From JAUIAS01 sp030425395 (GTDB lineage Bacteria; Pseudomonadota; Alphaproteobacteria; Rhodobacterales; Rhodobacteraceae): DNA of 64,000 bases. The notes beneath the pieces are model-generated. The model searched no databases. It worked only from the letters and a program-made list of their open reading frames with translations, and had not been told where the DNA came from. The stretch covers positions 1,860,001 through 1,924,000 of the forward strand of contig CP121336.1 of the NCBI GenBank assembly GCA_043553855.1. Reading direction: 5' to 3'. The translations under genes and the position numbers were made by a program. Of the stretch, positions 8,651 through 17,661 are shown one piece after another (the first letter of the stretch is position 1; the number at the start of each line of letters is the position of its first letter).

Positions 8651-9447
8651 TCCAATCCCATCGTTTTCATCATCGTTTCGATCTTGGGCACATCTTCGGG
8701 ATTGTTGAGTTCCCAGAACTGCCTGCCGTTGGCTTGGACCTCGACGCAGAGCACCTGCCGCCCGTTTTCCAAAAACCGCAACTGTTCCAACCCTTCAAGC
8801 GTTTCAAGTGGGCCGATATCCCATGACGGATAATCGGCCAGTGTGTCGGCCCGGTAGGCATAAACGCCGACATGATGGAAAACTGGCGTGTCGGCCTGCT
8901 CGGCATAAGTTGCGGAGGTGAAGGGTATCACTTCCTTAGAGAAATACAGCGCATGACGATCAGTGCCGAATACCGCCGTTGTGCCGCCGACACGCCCCGC
9001 CTTGCGGTCAGCAAGCAGGTTGTTGAGAGTTTCGCCATCGCAGCGCAGGACCGGCGTTGCCAGTTCCGCGTTTGGAGCCGCACGCAGGCCTGATACCAGA
9101 TCTTCGATGAACCAAGCCGGCGTCAGCGGTGCGTCGCCCTGAAGGTTGACCACGATGTCATAACCCTTGCCCAGTTTTTCGTGTGCCTCGGCACAGCGTT
9201 CCGTGCCGTTGCCGCATTCGACTGATGTCATGACAACCTCGGCCCCGAAGGCCTTGCAGGCCGTCGCGATCCGGTCGTCATCAGTGGCTACGACCACGCG
9301 GTCCACACCCTGAACGGCCTGTGCCGCGCGCCAAGAACGTTCGATCAGAGTGCTGGATATTCCGGTGGCACCCCGGAGCGGCACAAGCGGTTTGCCGGGA
9401 TAACGGCTTGAGGCATAGCGGGCAGGGACAACAACAAGAACGGACAT
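8647..9447 (-). CDS. kdsB: 3-deoxy-manno-octulosonate cytidylyltransferase family protein
   Basis: Expected to form CMP-Kdo from CTP and Kdo, needed for LPS inner core and for the lipid linker of group 2 capsules. The N-terminus VVVPARYASSRYPGKPL (5-21) is the CTP-binding signature. The usual NVQGDEP motif reads LQGDAP here, so the acidic residue is replaced by Ala; this suggests a paralogue of the main KdsB and possibly a related deoxy-sugar substrate. Length is 266 aa against about 250 for the canonical enzyme. The gene overlaps cysQ by 1 nt upstream and the GT2 gene by 4 nt downstream. Confidence 0.85.
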   Translation of the reverse strand: MSVLVVVPARYASSRYPGKPLVPLRGATGISSTLIERSWRAAQAVQGVDRVVVATDDDRIATACKAFGAEVVMTSVECGNGTERCAEAHEKLGKGYDIVVNLQGDAPLTPAWFIEDLVSGLRAAPNAELATPVLRCDGETLNNLLADRKAGRVGGTTAVFGTDRHALYFSKEVIPFTSATYAEQADTPVFHHVGVYAYRADTLADYPSWDIGPLETLEGLEQLRFLENGRQVLCVEVQANGRQFWELNNPEDVPKIETMMKTMGLE

Positions 9448-10244
9448 CAGTTTGCCTTTAGTGTGACACCGGGCGCATAAGCGATGAAGAAAGGGTTTTC
9501 AAAACCATCCTTGCCATACGTCAACGGGGTGTGATCGTCAAAACGGACAACCGCACCGCCGGCACCGGCAAGAACCGCATGACCGGCGGCGGTGTCCCAT
9601 TCCATGGTCCGGCCAAGACGCGGATACAGATCCGCCTCACCGGAAGCGACAAGGCAGAACTTGAGGCTCGATCCTGCGCTCGTCATGTCGCGCACTGCGT
9701 ATTTCGCGATATAATCATCTGTGGCCTGGTCGCGGTGGGATTTCGAGGCCACCACCATAAGCGCCCCGTCATCCGGGGCTGCGACGGCCAGTGGTATTTG
9801 TTCGCCAGTGGTGTTCGCATGGAATGGGCCGGTTTCTTCGACGGTGCGACCATCGGCAAGTGTGTAGAACATGCGCTGTTTGGCGGGTGCATAGACGACG
9901 CCACGGGTCGGAACGCCATTCTCAACCAGAGCAATATTGACGGTGAAATCACCCCGGCGGTTGATGAATTCTTTGGTGCCGTCCAGCGGGTCAACGATCA
10001 AGAACGTGTTCCCTTTGACCATGTGTGAGGCGGCCTGTTCCTCGGTAACGAGAGGCACATCCGGAAATTCGGCGCGCAGACCGGCTGAAATCAACGCATC
10101 CGCCGCCTCATCCGCTGCGGTCACGGGGCTTTCATCGGATTTGGATTTGATCTCAAAATCGTCGGACTCATAGATTTCCATGATTTTTTCGCCTGCTTCC
10201 AGCGCAAGTGCCCTGAAAACCGCGACAAGACGGTCGTTATCCAT
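9447..10244 (-). CDS. cysQ: 3'(2'),5'-bisphosphate nucleotidase CysQ
   Basis: Hydrolyses 3'-phosphoadenosine 5'-phosphate (PAP), the by-product of PAPS-dependent sulfation, to AMP. The inositol-monophosphatase-fold metal sites are clear: EE at 68-69, DPLDGTKEF at 85-93 and WDTAAGHA near the C-terminus. I chose the ATG at 10244 (265 aa), where homology begins, over an upstream in-frame ATG that would add 49 unrelated residues. Position at the head of an operon that also has a sulfotransferase suggests it removes PAP produced there, in addition to any housekeeping role in cysteine synthesis. Confidence 0.93.
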   Translation of the reverse strand: MDNDRLVAVFRALALEAGEKIMEIYESDDFEIKSKSDESPVTAADEAADALISAGLRAEFPDVPLVTEEQAASHMVKGNTFLIVDPLDGTKEFINRRGDFTVNIALVENGVPTRGVVYAPAKQRMFYTLADGRTVEETGPFHANTTGEQIPLAVAAPDDGALMVVASKSHRDQATDDYIAKYAVRDMTSAGSSLKFCLVASGEADLYPRLGRTMEWDTAAGHAVLAGAGGAVVRFDDHTPLTYGKDGFENPFFIAYAPGVTLKAN

Positions 10245-10363
10245 AATAATGCCTTGTTCTGAGGTTAATTGAATTTTCAGTCGGGTTCCCTTATGCTCTG
10301 ACACCATCGGAACAACAAGAAGTCCGTCCAAGTCCGCAGCAGTGTCACAGGACCAAAACCGCA

Positions 10364-11188
10364 ATGTTCGATCAAGTAAGGCGCAGGACAAGGCTGAGTG
10401 TCGCTATCGGCATGATGGAAGTCATCTTCCATTCGGTTGTCCGCGATGTCAGAAAGCAGCACGGCAACGCCTTTTTGGCGTTGGGTGTGAACATGTTGCA
10501 GATGGTGATTTTCGTCGCTGCATTCTACGTGATGTTTTCGATGCTGGGCCTGCGGGGTCCAGGCGCGATCAGGGGAGATTTTATGCTCTACCTGATGACG
10601 GGCATTTTCCTCTACATGACCAACGTCAAGGCATTGGGGTCGGTTATGGGTGCCGAAGGCCCTACTAGCGCGATGATGCAACACGCGCCGATGAATACCA
10701 TAGTGGCGATCAGTGCCGCGGCCCTTGGGGCGCTTTATATTCAGGTCATGTCCCTGTTTCTGATCCTTTACGGGTATCATGTCGCGATCAATCCGCTGGA
10801 ATTTCAGGATGCCGTGGGCACGTTCTTGATGTTCATCCTGGCGTGGTTCGTTGGCGTGTCGCTGGGATTGGTTCTGCTGTCTCTCAAGCCATGGTTTCCG
10901 ACGTTCGTTTCGGTGGTTGCCACGATTTACAAACGCGCGAACATGATCGCATCGGGCAAGATGTTCGTGGCGAACACCTTGCCGGGTTTCATGATCGCGA
11001 TGTTTGACTGGAACCCGCTGTTCCATATCATCGACCAGTCGCGTGGATATGCCTTTGTCAATTACGAACCGCGCAACAGTAACTGGGAATATGCGCTTAC
11101 TGTGGCGCTGGTATTTATCGTGATTGGGCTGATGGCCGAATTCTACACGCGTCGCTCTGCATCGCTGAGTTGGTATGCGCGTCGCTAA
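10364..11188 (+). CDS. kpsM: ABC-2 type polysaccharide export permease (KpsM-like)
   Basis: Inner-membrane permease for ATP-driven export of a capsular or related polysaccharide. It is 274 aa with an amphipathic cytoplasmic N-terminus followed by about six hydrophobic segments, including the re-entrant GYAFVNYEPR region before the last helix, typical of the ABC-2 polysaccharide family. It is divergent from cysQ across 119 nt, and its TAA overlaps the alkB stop in the sequence CTAA. No cognate ATPase (KpsT) or KpsE/KpsD partner lies in the window, so these must be elsewhere. Confidence 0.85.
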   Translation: MFDQVRRRTRLSVAIGMMEVIFHSVVRDVRKQHGNAFLALGVNMLQMVIFVAAFYVMFSMLGLRGPGAIRGDFMLYLMTGIFLYMTNVKALGSVMGAEGPTSAMMQHAPMNTIVAISAAALGALYIQVMSLFLILYGYHVAINPLEFQDAVGTFLMFILAWFVGVSLGLVLLSLKPWFPTFVSVVATIYKRANMIASGKMFVANTLPGFMIAMFDWNPLFHIIDQSRGYAFVNYEPRNSNWEYALTVALVFIVIGLMAEFYTRRSASLSWYARR

Positions 11189-11790
11189 TCCACAACGCGC
11201 ATGGTCAGGTTGACGCGCCCGCCTTTGGGGAACAGGCGCGACGATCCGAACCTGAGCCGGTCAATCCCATGATAGGCAAGGCGCGCGTCGCCGCCCATCA
11301 CCACTACATCCCCTGATGAAAGCCAGACCGATTCCGTACCGCCGCCGCGTGCGCGTCCGCCCATGCGAAACAAGGCGTCATCGCCCAGCGACACCGACAA
11401 AACCGGCCATGAAAAATCGGCTTCGTCCTTGTCTTGATGCAGACCCATGCGCGTGCCTTCGCCGTAGTAGTTGATCAAACAGCAATCCGGCAGTCTTTCC
11501 CGCCCGACATGGCGGTGCCAGATATCAAGGATGCTATCGGGGATGTCTGGCCAAGGCGCTCCTGAAGGATGTTGCGGATCATAGCGGTAACCGCTTTTCT
11601 TGTCTGATACCCACCCGTATTTCCCTGCGGATGTCATACGCACGCTCATCGGTTTGCCAGAAGGCGTTACCGGACGAAACAGAGGTACGGCCCGGAGCAC
11701 GTGGCGCAGTGCATCGACGATGGCTGCCTGATCCTTGGGGGGCAGATCATCCTTGAAAATTCGAAAGCCGCGAACGTCTAGGCGGGTCAT
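11185..11790 (-). CDS. alkB: Alpha-ketoglutarate-dependent DNA repair dioxygenase AlkB
   Basis: Fe(II)/2-oxoglutarate dioxygenase that directly reverses N1-methyladenine and N3-methylcytosine damage. It is 201 aa, close to the E. coli length. Iron ligands His118 and Asp120 (LHQDKDE) and His174 (AYHG) are present, with the 2-oxoglutarate-binding Arg near the C-terminus in NLTMRVVD. The ATG at 11790 fits family length; the same frame stays open antisense to dnaK for about 2.1 kb, and that extension is not part of the gene. Convergent with kpsM (4-nt overlap) and divergent from dnaK. Confidence 0.93.
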   Translation of the reverse strand: MTRLDVRGFRIFKDDLPPKDQAAIVDALRHVLRAVPLFRPVTPSGKPMSVRMTSAGKYGWVSDKKSGYRYDPQHPSGAPWPDIPDSILDIWHRHVGRERLPDCCLINYYGEGTRMGLHQDKDEADFSWPVLSVSLGDDALFRMGGRARGGGTESVWLSSGDVVVMGGDARLAYHGIDRLRFGSSRLFPKGGRVNLTMRVVD

Positions 11791-11863
11791 GGTTTGGCGC
11801 TCCGTTGGGCATGGGGTGGAACAAAAAGCATCAGGATTTCGAAAAACTACGTGTTCGGGGAGG

Positions 11864-11892
11864 TTGCAGGCCTCTGACTGCGCCACTATATA
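11864..11892 (+). promoter_or_regulatory. Candidate dnaK promoter
   Basis: TTGCAG at 11864-11869 and TATATA at 11887-11892 are separated by 17 nt, about 110 nt before the dnaK ATG. The CACTATATA stretch also resembles heat-shock sigma (RpoH) -10 elements in alphaproteobacteria. No CIRCE inverted repeat is visible. Confidence 0.45.
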
Positions 11893-12003
11893 CGCCGAGA
11901 TGCGCGACGGGCCATGTGGTCCGCGCCAAAAAAAGCGGAGCCGGGATGCCAAAACGGGTCTTGGTTTCGGGACATCGCCTTGAAGTAAAGAAGGGATCGA
12001 AGA

Positions 12004-13911
12004 ATGGCCAAAGTGATTGGTATCGACCTTGGTACGACCAACAGCTGTATTGCGATCATGGACGGATCGCAGCCACGCGTAATTGAAAACTCCGAAGGGG
12101 CGCGCACCACCCCATCCATCGTCGGGTTCTCGGAAAATGAACGTCTTGTCGGGCAACCTGCCAAGCGTCAGGCCGTGACAAACCCTGACAACACGATTTT
12201 CGGCGTCAAGCGCCTCATCGGTCGGCGGTTCGATGATGCGGACCTTGCCAAAGACAAGAAGAACCTCCCCTTCACCCTGGTGGACGGCGGCAACGGCGAC
12301 GCATGGGTCGAGGCGCGCGGCGAGACGTATTCGCCTTCGCAAATCTCCGCGTTCATCCTGCAGAAAATGAAGGAAACCGCCGAAAGCTATCTCGGCGAGG
12401 ACGTAACGCAGGCCGTTATCACAGTGCCCGCGTACTTTAACGACGCCCAGCGTCAGGCAACCAAGGACGCGGGCAAGATTGCCGGTCTTGAGGTGCTTCG
12501 GATCATCAACGAACCCACCGCTGCGGCGCTGGCCTATGGTCTGGACAAGAAAGAAACCAAGACGATCGCGGTCTATGACCTTGGCGGCGGCACGTTCGAC
12601 GTAACCGTTCTGGAAATCGACGACGGCCTGTTCGAAGTGAAGGCAACCAACGGGGACACGTTCCTTGGTGGTGAAGACTTCGACATGCGGATCGTGAATT
12701 ACCTGGCCGAAGAGTTCAAAAAAGAAAACGGCGTCGATCTGACGAACGACAAGATGGCGCTTCAGCGTCTCAAGGAAGCGGCGGAAAAGGCCAAGATCGA
12801 ATTGTCCTCTTCTTCGCAGACCGAAATCAACCAGCCGTTCATTTCCATGGGCGCAAATGGCCAACCGCTTCACATGGTGATGAAGCTGACCCGCGCCAAG
12901 CTGGAAAGCCTTGTCGGTGATCTGATCAAAGGGTCGATGAAGCCTTGTGCGGCGGCTCTCAAGGATGCGGGACTGTCTACCTCGGATATCGACGAAGTCG
13001 TTCTTGTCGGTGGTATGACCCGTATGCCGAAGGTGATCGAAGAGGTGACCAAGTTCTTTGGCAAGGAACCCCACAAGGGTGTTAACCCGGATGAGGTTGT
13101 CGCCATGGGTGCGGCCATTCAGGCCGGTGTTCTTCAGGGTGACGTCAAGGACGTTGTGCTTCTCGATGTGACGCCTCTGTCGCTTGGGATCGAAACGCTG
13201 GGTGGTGTCTTTACCCGACTGATCGACCGCAACACGACGATCCCCACCAAGAAAAGCCAGGTCTTCTCGACCGCCGAGGATAACCAGAACGCTGTGACGA
13301 TCCGGGTGTTCCAGGGTGAACGCGAAATGGCATCTGACAACAAGATGTTGGGCCAGTTCAACCTTGAAAACATCCCGCCTGCACCGCGTGGTATGCCCCA
13401 GATTGAAGTTACCTTCGACATTGACGCCAACGGTATCGTTTCGGTCAGCGCCAAGGACAAAGGCACCGGCAAGGAACAGAAGATTACCATTCAGGCATCT
13501 GGTGGTCTGTCGGACGAGGATATCGACCAGATGGTGCGGGACGCCGAGGAGAATGCCGAGGCGGACAAGCAGCGCAAGGAACTGGTCGAGGCCAAGAACC
13601 AAGCCGAGAGCCTTATCCATTCCACCGAAAAGTCGATGGAAGAGCATGGCGACAAGGTTGATCCGACTACGATCGAAGCGATTGAGCTGGCCATTGCCGC
13701 GCTCAAGGACGAGCTGGAAACCGAGAATTCGGATAAGATCCGTTCCGGCATCCAGAACGTGACCGAAGCGGCAATGAAGCTGGGCGAGGCCATCTACAAG
13801 GCCAGTCAGGAATCGGAAGAAGAACCGGCAGCGGCAGATGCGCCCCAGGGTGCCGACGATGACATCGTCGATGCCGAGTTCGAAGACCTTGATGACAACA
13901 AGCGTGCCTGA
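12004..13911 (+). CDS. dnaK: Molecular chaperone DnaK (Hsp70)
   Basis: ATP-dependent cytoplasmic chaperone that binds exposed hydrophobic peptides and works with DnaJ and GrpE in folding and stress recovery. The 635-aa product has the actin-like ATPase (IGIDLGTTNSC at the N-terminus, DLGGGTFDVTV near 197), the linker and beta-sandwich peptide-binding domain (DVTPLSLGIETLGG region), and an acidic C-terminal tail ending DAEFEDLDDNKRA. dnaJ follows after 76 nt, the standard alphaproteobacterial order. The 213-nt upstream gap holds a promoter-like sequence. Confidence 0.99.
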   Translation: MAKVIGIDLGTTNSCIAIMDGSQPRVIENSEGARTTPSIVGFSENERLVGQPAKRQAVTNPDNTIFGVKRLIGRRFDDADLAKDKKNLPFTLVDGGNGDAWVEARGETYSPSQISAFILQKMKETAESYLGEDVTQAVITVPAYFNDAQRQATKDAGKIAGLEVLRIINEPTAAALAYGLDKKETKTIAVYDLGGGTFDVTVLEIDDGLFEVKATNGDTFLGGEDFDMRIVNYLAEEFKKENGVDLTNDKMALQRLKEAAEKAKIELSSSSQTEINQPFISMGANGQPLHMVMKLTRAKLESLVGDLIKGSMKPCAAALKDAGLSTSDIDEVVLVGGMTRMPKVIEEVTKFFGKEPHKGVNPDEVVAMGAAIQAGVLQGDVKDVVLLDVTPLSLGIETLGGVFTRLIDRNTTIPTKKSQVFSTAEDNQNAVTIRVFQGEREMASDNKMLGQFNLENIPPAPRGMPQIEVTFDIDANGIVSVSAKDKGTGKEQKITIQASGGLSDEDIDQMVRDAEENAEADKQRKELVEAKNQAESLIHSTEKSMEEHGDKVDPTTIEAIELAIAALKDELETENSDKIRSGIQNVTEAAMKLGEAIYKASQESEEEPAAADAPQGADDDIVDAEFEDLDDNKRA

Positions 13912-13932
13912 GGCATGACATAGTGGCACGAG

Positions 13933-13961
13933 CGGGCCGGTCCGGCATCCGGGCCGGCCCG
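13933..13961 (+). other. GC-rich hairpin between dnaK and dnaJ
   Basis: CGGGCCGG at 13933-13940 pairs with CCGGCCCG at 13954-13961 around a 13-nt loop. No T run follows, so it is not a canonical terminator; it could act in partial attenuation, RNase processing or protecting the dnaK 3' end, lowering dnaJ relative to dnaK. Confidence 0.6.
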
Positions 13962-13987
13962 TTGCGTTCCGCCTGAGGAGAATTCCT

Positions 13988-15145
13988 ATGGCAAAGCGTG
14001 ACTATTATGACGTCCTCGGCGTGTCGAAAGGCGCGTCAGCGGACGAGATCAAGAAAGCCTACCGCACCAAGGCCAAAGAACTTCATCCTGACCGCAACAA
14101 GGACAGCCCTGAATCCGAAGCTCTCTTCAAGGAGGCGAACGAGGCCTACGAGGTTCTCAAGGATGCTGACAAGAAGGCAGCGTATGACCGGTTTGGTCAC
14201 GCGGCATTTGAAAACGGCATGGGCTCGGGTGGCCAACATCCTGGTGGGGCTGGCGGTGCCGGCTTTGGCGGCGGTGATTTCTCATCCGCGTTCTCGGATG
14301 TTTTTGATGATCTGTTCGGTGATTTCATGGGCGGGGGTCGTGGTGGCGGCCGTCGTGCGGCACGCGGTTCTGACCTTCGATACAATCTGCGCGTCTCGCT
14401 TGATGATGCGTTTTCCGGCGTTCAGAAAACGATCAATGTGCCCACTGCGGTGCATTGTTCCTCCTGTAGCGGCAGCGGCTCTGAGAGCGGTAGCGAACCG
14501 ACATCTTGCCCGACCTGTTCGGGAATGGGCAAAGTCCGGGCTCAACAAGGGTTCTTTACGGTCGAACGCACGTGTCCGACCTGTTCGGGAATGGGCCAGA
14601 TCATCAAGAACCCTTGCAAGGCCTGTGGCGGTGCCGGACGGATTGAAAAGGAACGCTCGCTCAGCGTGAACATACCTGCGGGCGTAGAAACCGGCACACG
14701 TATCCGGCTGGCTGGAGAGGGCGAAGCCGGAATGCGCGGCGGACCTCCGGGTGATCTCTATATCTTTGTAGAGGTGGCCGACCACGATCTGTTTGAGCGT
14801 GATGGGGTCAACCTGTTCTGTCGGGTGCCTGTCAGCATCGCCAAGGCAGCGCTGGGCGGATCCATCGAAGTGCCCACCATCGACGGTGGTCGCGGCCGCA
14901 TCCAGATCCCGGCGGGCAGCCAATCGGGGCGTCAGATGCGTCTGCGCGGCAAGGGGATGCCAGCCTTGCGAGGAGGTGGCACCGGTGACATGTTCATCGA
15001 ACTTGCGGTGGAAACGCCCGTTAACCTGACCTCTCGGCAGAAGGAACTGCTGGAAGAGTTCGACCGCCTTAGTGAGGATAACAATCCCGAGGCAAAGTCA
15101 TTCTTTTCCTCCGTAAAGTCCTTTTGGGACGGGATGAAAGGTTAA
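13988..15145 (+). CDS. dnaJ: Co-chaperone DnaJ (Hsp40)
   Basis: Stimulates DnaK ATP hydrolysis and delivers substrates. All type I domains are present in the 385 aa: J-domain with HPD at residues 33-35, a Gly-rich linker (about 75-125), four CxxCxGxG-type zinc repeats (about 150-215, starting CSSCSGSG and ending CKACGGAG), and the C-terminal substrate-binding domains. GAGGAG precedes the ATG. Followed by a terminator, so dnaKJ forms the transcription unit. Confidence 0.99.
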   Translation: MAKRDYYDVLGVSKGASADEIKKAYRTKAKELHPDRNKDSPESEALFKEANEAYEVLKDADKKAAYDRFGHAAFENGMGSGGQHPGGAGGAGFGGGDFSSAFSDVFDDLFGDFMGGGRGGGRRAARGSDLRYNLRVSLDDAFSGVQKTINVPTAVHCSSCSGSGSESGSEPTSCPTCSGMGKVRAQQGFFTVERTCPTCSGMGQIIKNPCKACGGAGRIEKERSLSVNIPAGVETGTRIRLAGEGEAGMRGGPPGDLYIFVEVADHDLFERDGVNLFCRVPVSIAKAALGGSIEVPTIDGGRGRIQIPAGSQSGRQMRLRGKGMPALRGGGTGDMFIELAVETPVNLTSRQKELLEEFDRLSEDNNPEAKSFFSSVKSFWDGMKG

Positions 15146-15149
15146 GTTC

Positions 15150-15174
15150 AAGGGGCGCGTTCAGCGCCCCTTTT
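15150..15174 (+). terminator. Rho-independent terminator after dnaJ
   Basis: Stem AAGGGGCGC / GCGCCCCTT with a 5-nt loop and a TTTT tail, 5 nt after the dnaJ stop. It sits in the 53-nt gap before the convergent EamA gene and could work in both directions, though the minus-strand tail is poor in T. Confidence 0.85.
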
Positions 15175-15198
15175 CATGTCTGTATATTGGGCTGGGTT

Positions 15199-16158
15199 TC
15201 AGGCCTTGGGATCGGTCACGGAGCGGGTCTTGTCACGCTCCATCCCAAGTTGGCGTTCCCGCCAAATAACCAGCACGCCCCCTGCAATCACAAGGCTGGC
15301 CCCGCTCAGCATGATCAGCGTCGGCAATTCGCCAAACCATAGATATCCAACCAGAATCGCAAACAGCATTGACGAGTAGTCATAAGGAGCCAGCATCGCC
15401 GCCCCAGCGAAGCGGTAGGAGGATGTGATCAGGATTTGCGCGAGCCCGCCCAGACACCCGGCTCCGATCAGCATTCCGACCATCTGGTTACTGGGCATGA
15501 CCCATTCAAAAGCGGGAATGGCCCAACCAAGGGGCACCGTCAGCAAGGCGACGACGGAAGCCGTTACCGAAAAGTAAAAGACGATTGCGGCCGTGTGTTC
15601 TGTTGCCACCATCTGCCGAACGTGGATCTGGATGACGGACCTGAGGAACGTCGCCCCGAGTAGAAGCAATGCGCCAAGCGTGGCCCCATCTCCGAGGTTG
15701 TTCACGCCGGTCAGGCGCGGCCAGAGCATGATGATCACGCCACATAGCCCTATCAGAACGGCAGACACGCGAATGAGCCTGATCCGTTCTCCCAGAACAA
15801 TCGCTGCAAGTATCACGGTAAAGATCGGTGCGGCAAAACCGATGGCTGTCACCTCGGGCAGGGGCAGCAACCCCAGACCAGTAAAGGTAAGCGCCATGGT
15901 GGTGGTGCCGATTACACCGCGCACCACATGCAAGGTGGGCTTTTGCGTGATCAGGCCCTGGCGCAGTTCCCCACGCGCAGCAAGCCAAGTAAGGATAACC
16001 GGGATCGCAAAGAAGGATCGGAAAAATACCGCCTGTCCCGGTGGCACCTCCTGAGAGCTGGCCTTGATGATCCCGGACATGATGACAAACAGGAAAATTG
16101 CGCCGAGTTTCAGCGCGACGGCCAAGCCGGGTCGATGCGATGTTAACGAAATAGACAC
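15199..16158 (-). CDS. EamA/DMT-family transporter
   Basis: Inner-membrane carrier of the drug/metabolite transporter superfamily, 319 aa. About ten hydrophobic segments are arranged as two EamA repeats: the first starts near residue 12 (LKLGAIFLFVIMSGIIK), the second near 165 (ATLGALLLLGATFLRS). The cytoplasmic C-terminus is charged. Members export amino acids, nucleotides or small metabolites; the substrate cannot be inferred. It is transcribed alone, convergent with dnaJ, and is separated from aroC by 168 nt on the same strand. Confidence 0.85.
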   Translation of the reverse strand: MSISLTSHRPGLAVALKLGAIFLFVIMSGIIKASSQEVPPGQAVFFRSFFAIPVILTWLAARGELRQGLITQKPTLHVVRGVIGTTTMALTFTGLGLLPLPEVTAIGFAAPIFTVILAAIVLGERIRLIRVSAVLIGLCGVIIMLWPRLTGVNNLGDGATLGALLLLGATFLRSVIQIHVRQMVATEHTAAIVFYFSVTASVVALLTVPLGWAIPAFEWVMPSNQMVGMLIGAGCLGGLAQILITSSYRFAGAAMLAPYDYSSMLFAILVGYLWFGELPTLIMLSGASLVIAGGVLVIWRERQLGMERDKTRSVTDPKA

Positions 16159-16326
16159 GGCCGGACCCTGCGCCTGTTGCTTGGAAAGATCAATGCGCTT
16201 TGTTACGCGATGCCATTACAAACCCCAAGCAGCAGAGGCAAAATGCCCAAGGCTGGCACTCATCGACGCCCGAAATCAATCTCGCGCAGATCGCAGCAAA
16301 GATACCTTAGTTGTCCTCAGACCGGA

Positions 16327-17430
16327 TTAGCCAATATGACCACGGTTCGCACCAATCTGGCCGCGATGCAGCAACAGATGATCGAGGATGACGCAAGCCA
16401 TCATCGCCTCCCCAACCGGAACGGCGCGAATGCCTACGCAGGGGTCGTGGCGACCCTTGGTGATGATTTCCGCGGCCTCACCTGTCTTGGTGATTGTCTT
16501 GCGGGGGGTCAGGATCGACGATGTCGGCTTTACAGCAAAGCGGACAACGACGTCCTGTCCTGTGCTGATCCCGCCAAGGATTCCGCCTGCGTGGTTCGAT
16601 GAATAGACAGGCTTCCCATCGTTCCCCATAAAAATTTCGTCGGCGTTGGCGTCCCCGGTCAAGGATGCAGCGGCCATGCCTTCGCCGATTTCGACACCCT
16701 TGACAGCGTTGATTGACATCATCGCCGCCGCAAGGTCGGTATCAAGCTTGCCATAGATTGGCGCGCCCAGACCGGCCGGAACATTTCGTGCGACGATTTC
16801 AACGACGGCACCGACAGAGTTGCCAGATTTGCGCAGCCCATCGAGATAAGCGGCCCAGTCTTCTGCGGCCTTGGCGTCAGGGGTCCAGAACGGGTTGTTT
16901 TCAATTTCGTCCCAGTCGAACCTTGTACGATCAATGCTGTGCTCGCCGATTTGAACCATATAACCGGTAATCTGGATATCAGGTGCCATGGCCTTGATCG
17001 CTTCGCGGGCCAGCCCACCCGCTGCCACCCGCGATGCGGTTTCGCGTGCCGACGACCGGCCTCCGCCGCGATAATCCCGGATGCCGTATTTCTGGAAATA
17101 GGTGATATCCGCGTGTCCTGGTCGGAACTTGTCCATGATCTCGGAGTAGTCCTTGGACCGTTGATCGGTGTTCCGTATCATCAGTTGTACGGGTGTTCCC
17201 GTGGTCTGGCCTTCAAACACGCCGGACATGATTTCCACTTGGTCAGGTTCACGCCGCTGCGTGGTAAAGCGGTTCTGGCCGGGTTTGCGGCGGTCAAGCC
17301 AGTGCTGAATCATCGCCTCGTCGATGGGGACGCCCGGTGGCACACCATCCACGGTCGCCCCAAGGGCAGGCCCGTGGCTTTCGCCCCAGGTGGTGACCCG
17401 GAAGAGATGGCCGAAACTGTTTACCGACAT
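16327..17430 (-). CDS. aroC: Chorismate synthase
   Basis: Last step of the shikimate pathway: eliminates phosphate from EPSP to give chorismate with reduced FMN as cofactor. 367 aa, the usual length. The signature GESHG is at residues 16-20, with GGGRSSARETASRVAAGG near the centre and the CVGIRAVPVGEAM segment near the C-terminus. It is divergent from the TPP-riboswitch/thiBPQ unit and appears monocistronic. Confidence 0.98.
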   Translation of the reverse strand: MSVNSFGHLFRVTTWGESHGPALGATVDGVPPGVPIDEAMIQHWLDRRKPGQNRFTTQRREPDQVEIMSGVFEGQTTGTPVQLMIRNTDQRSKDYSEIMDKFRPGHADITYFQKYGIRDYRGGGRSSARETASRVAAGGLAREAIKAMAPDIQITGYMVQIGEHSIDRTRFDWDEIENNPFWTPDAKAAEDWAAYLDGLRKSGNSVGAVVEIVARNVPAGLGAPIYGKLDTDLAAAMMSINAVKGVEIGEGMAAASLTGDANADEIFMGNDGKPVYSSNHAGGILGGISTGQDVVVRFAVKPTSSILTPRKTITKTGEAAEIITKGRHDPCVGIRAVPVGEAMMACVILDHLLLHRGQIGANRGHIG

Positions 17431-17531
17431 TTGCGGTCTCCTCTGCGCTTGCGTGGTCCATACTCTTGCCGAAGCGGTGCCTCAAGCGGAATTGCCTTGC
17501 GGAGCCCATTGCGTCGCACTAGATAAACACC

Positions 17532-17618
17532 TGCCTCGGGGTGCCTTAAATGGCTGAGATGCGCAAGCGAACCCGTTGAACCTGAACCGGCTAACACCGG
17601 CGTAGGGAAGGTTCTGGA
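17532..17618 (+). promoter_or_regulatory. TPP (THI-element) riboswitch
   Basis: Contains the conserved thiamine pyrophosphate aptamer blocks in order: GGGGTGCC near 17538, GGCTGAGATG at 17552-17561, ACCCGTTGAACCTGAACCGG at 17571-17590 and TAACACCGGCGTAGGGAAG at 17592-17610. It lies about 45 nt before the thiB ATG, placing the thiamine importer under repression by TPP, probably by sequestering the GGAGG ribosome-binding site at 17651. Confidence 0.97.
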
Positions 17619-17661
17619 CATGCCTCCACCCTTGCCCTTTCGCCGCAAAAGGAGGATGCCA

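Noticed and set aside
11791..13929. Very long open frame antisense to dnaK, continuous with the DNA-repair alkB frame
   Set aside because: It mirrors the codon bias of dnaK on the other strand, has no domain or start site of its own, and alkB homology stops at residue 1 of the 201-aa protein.
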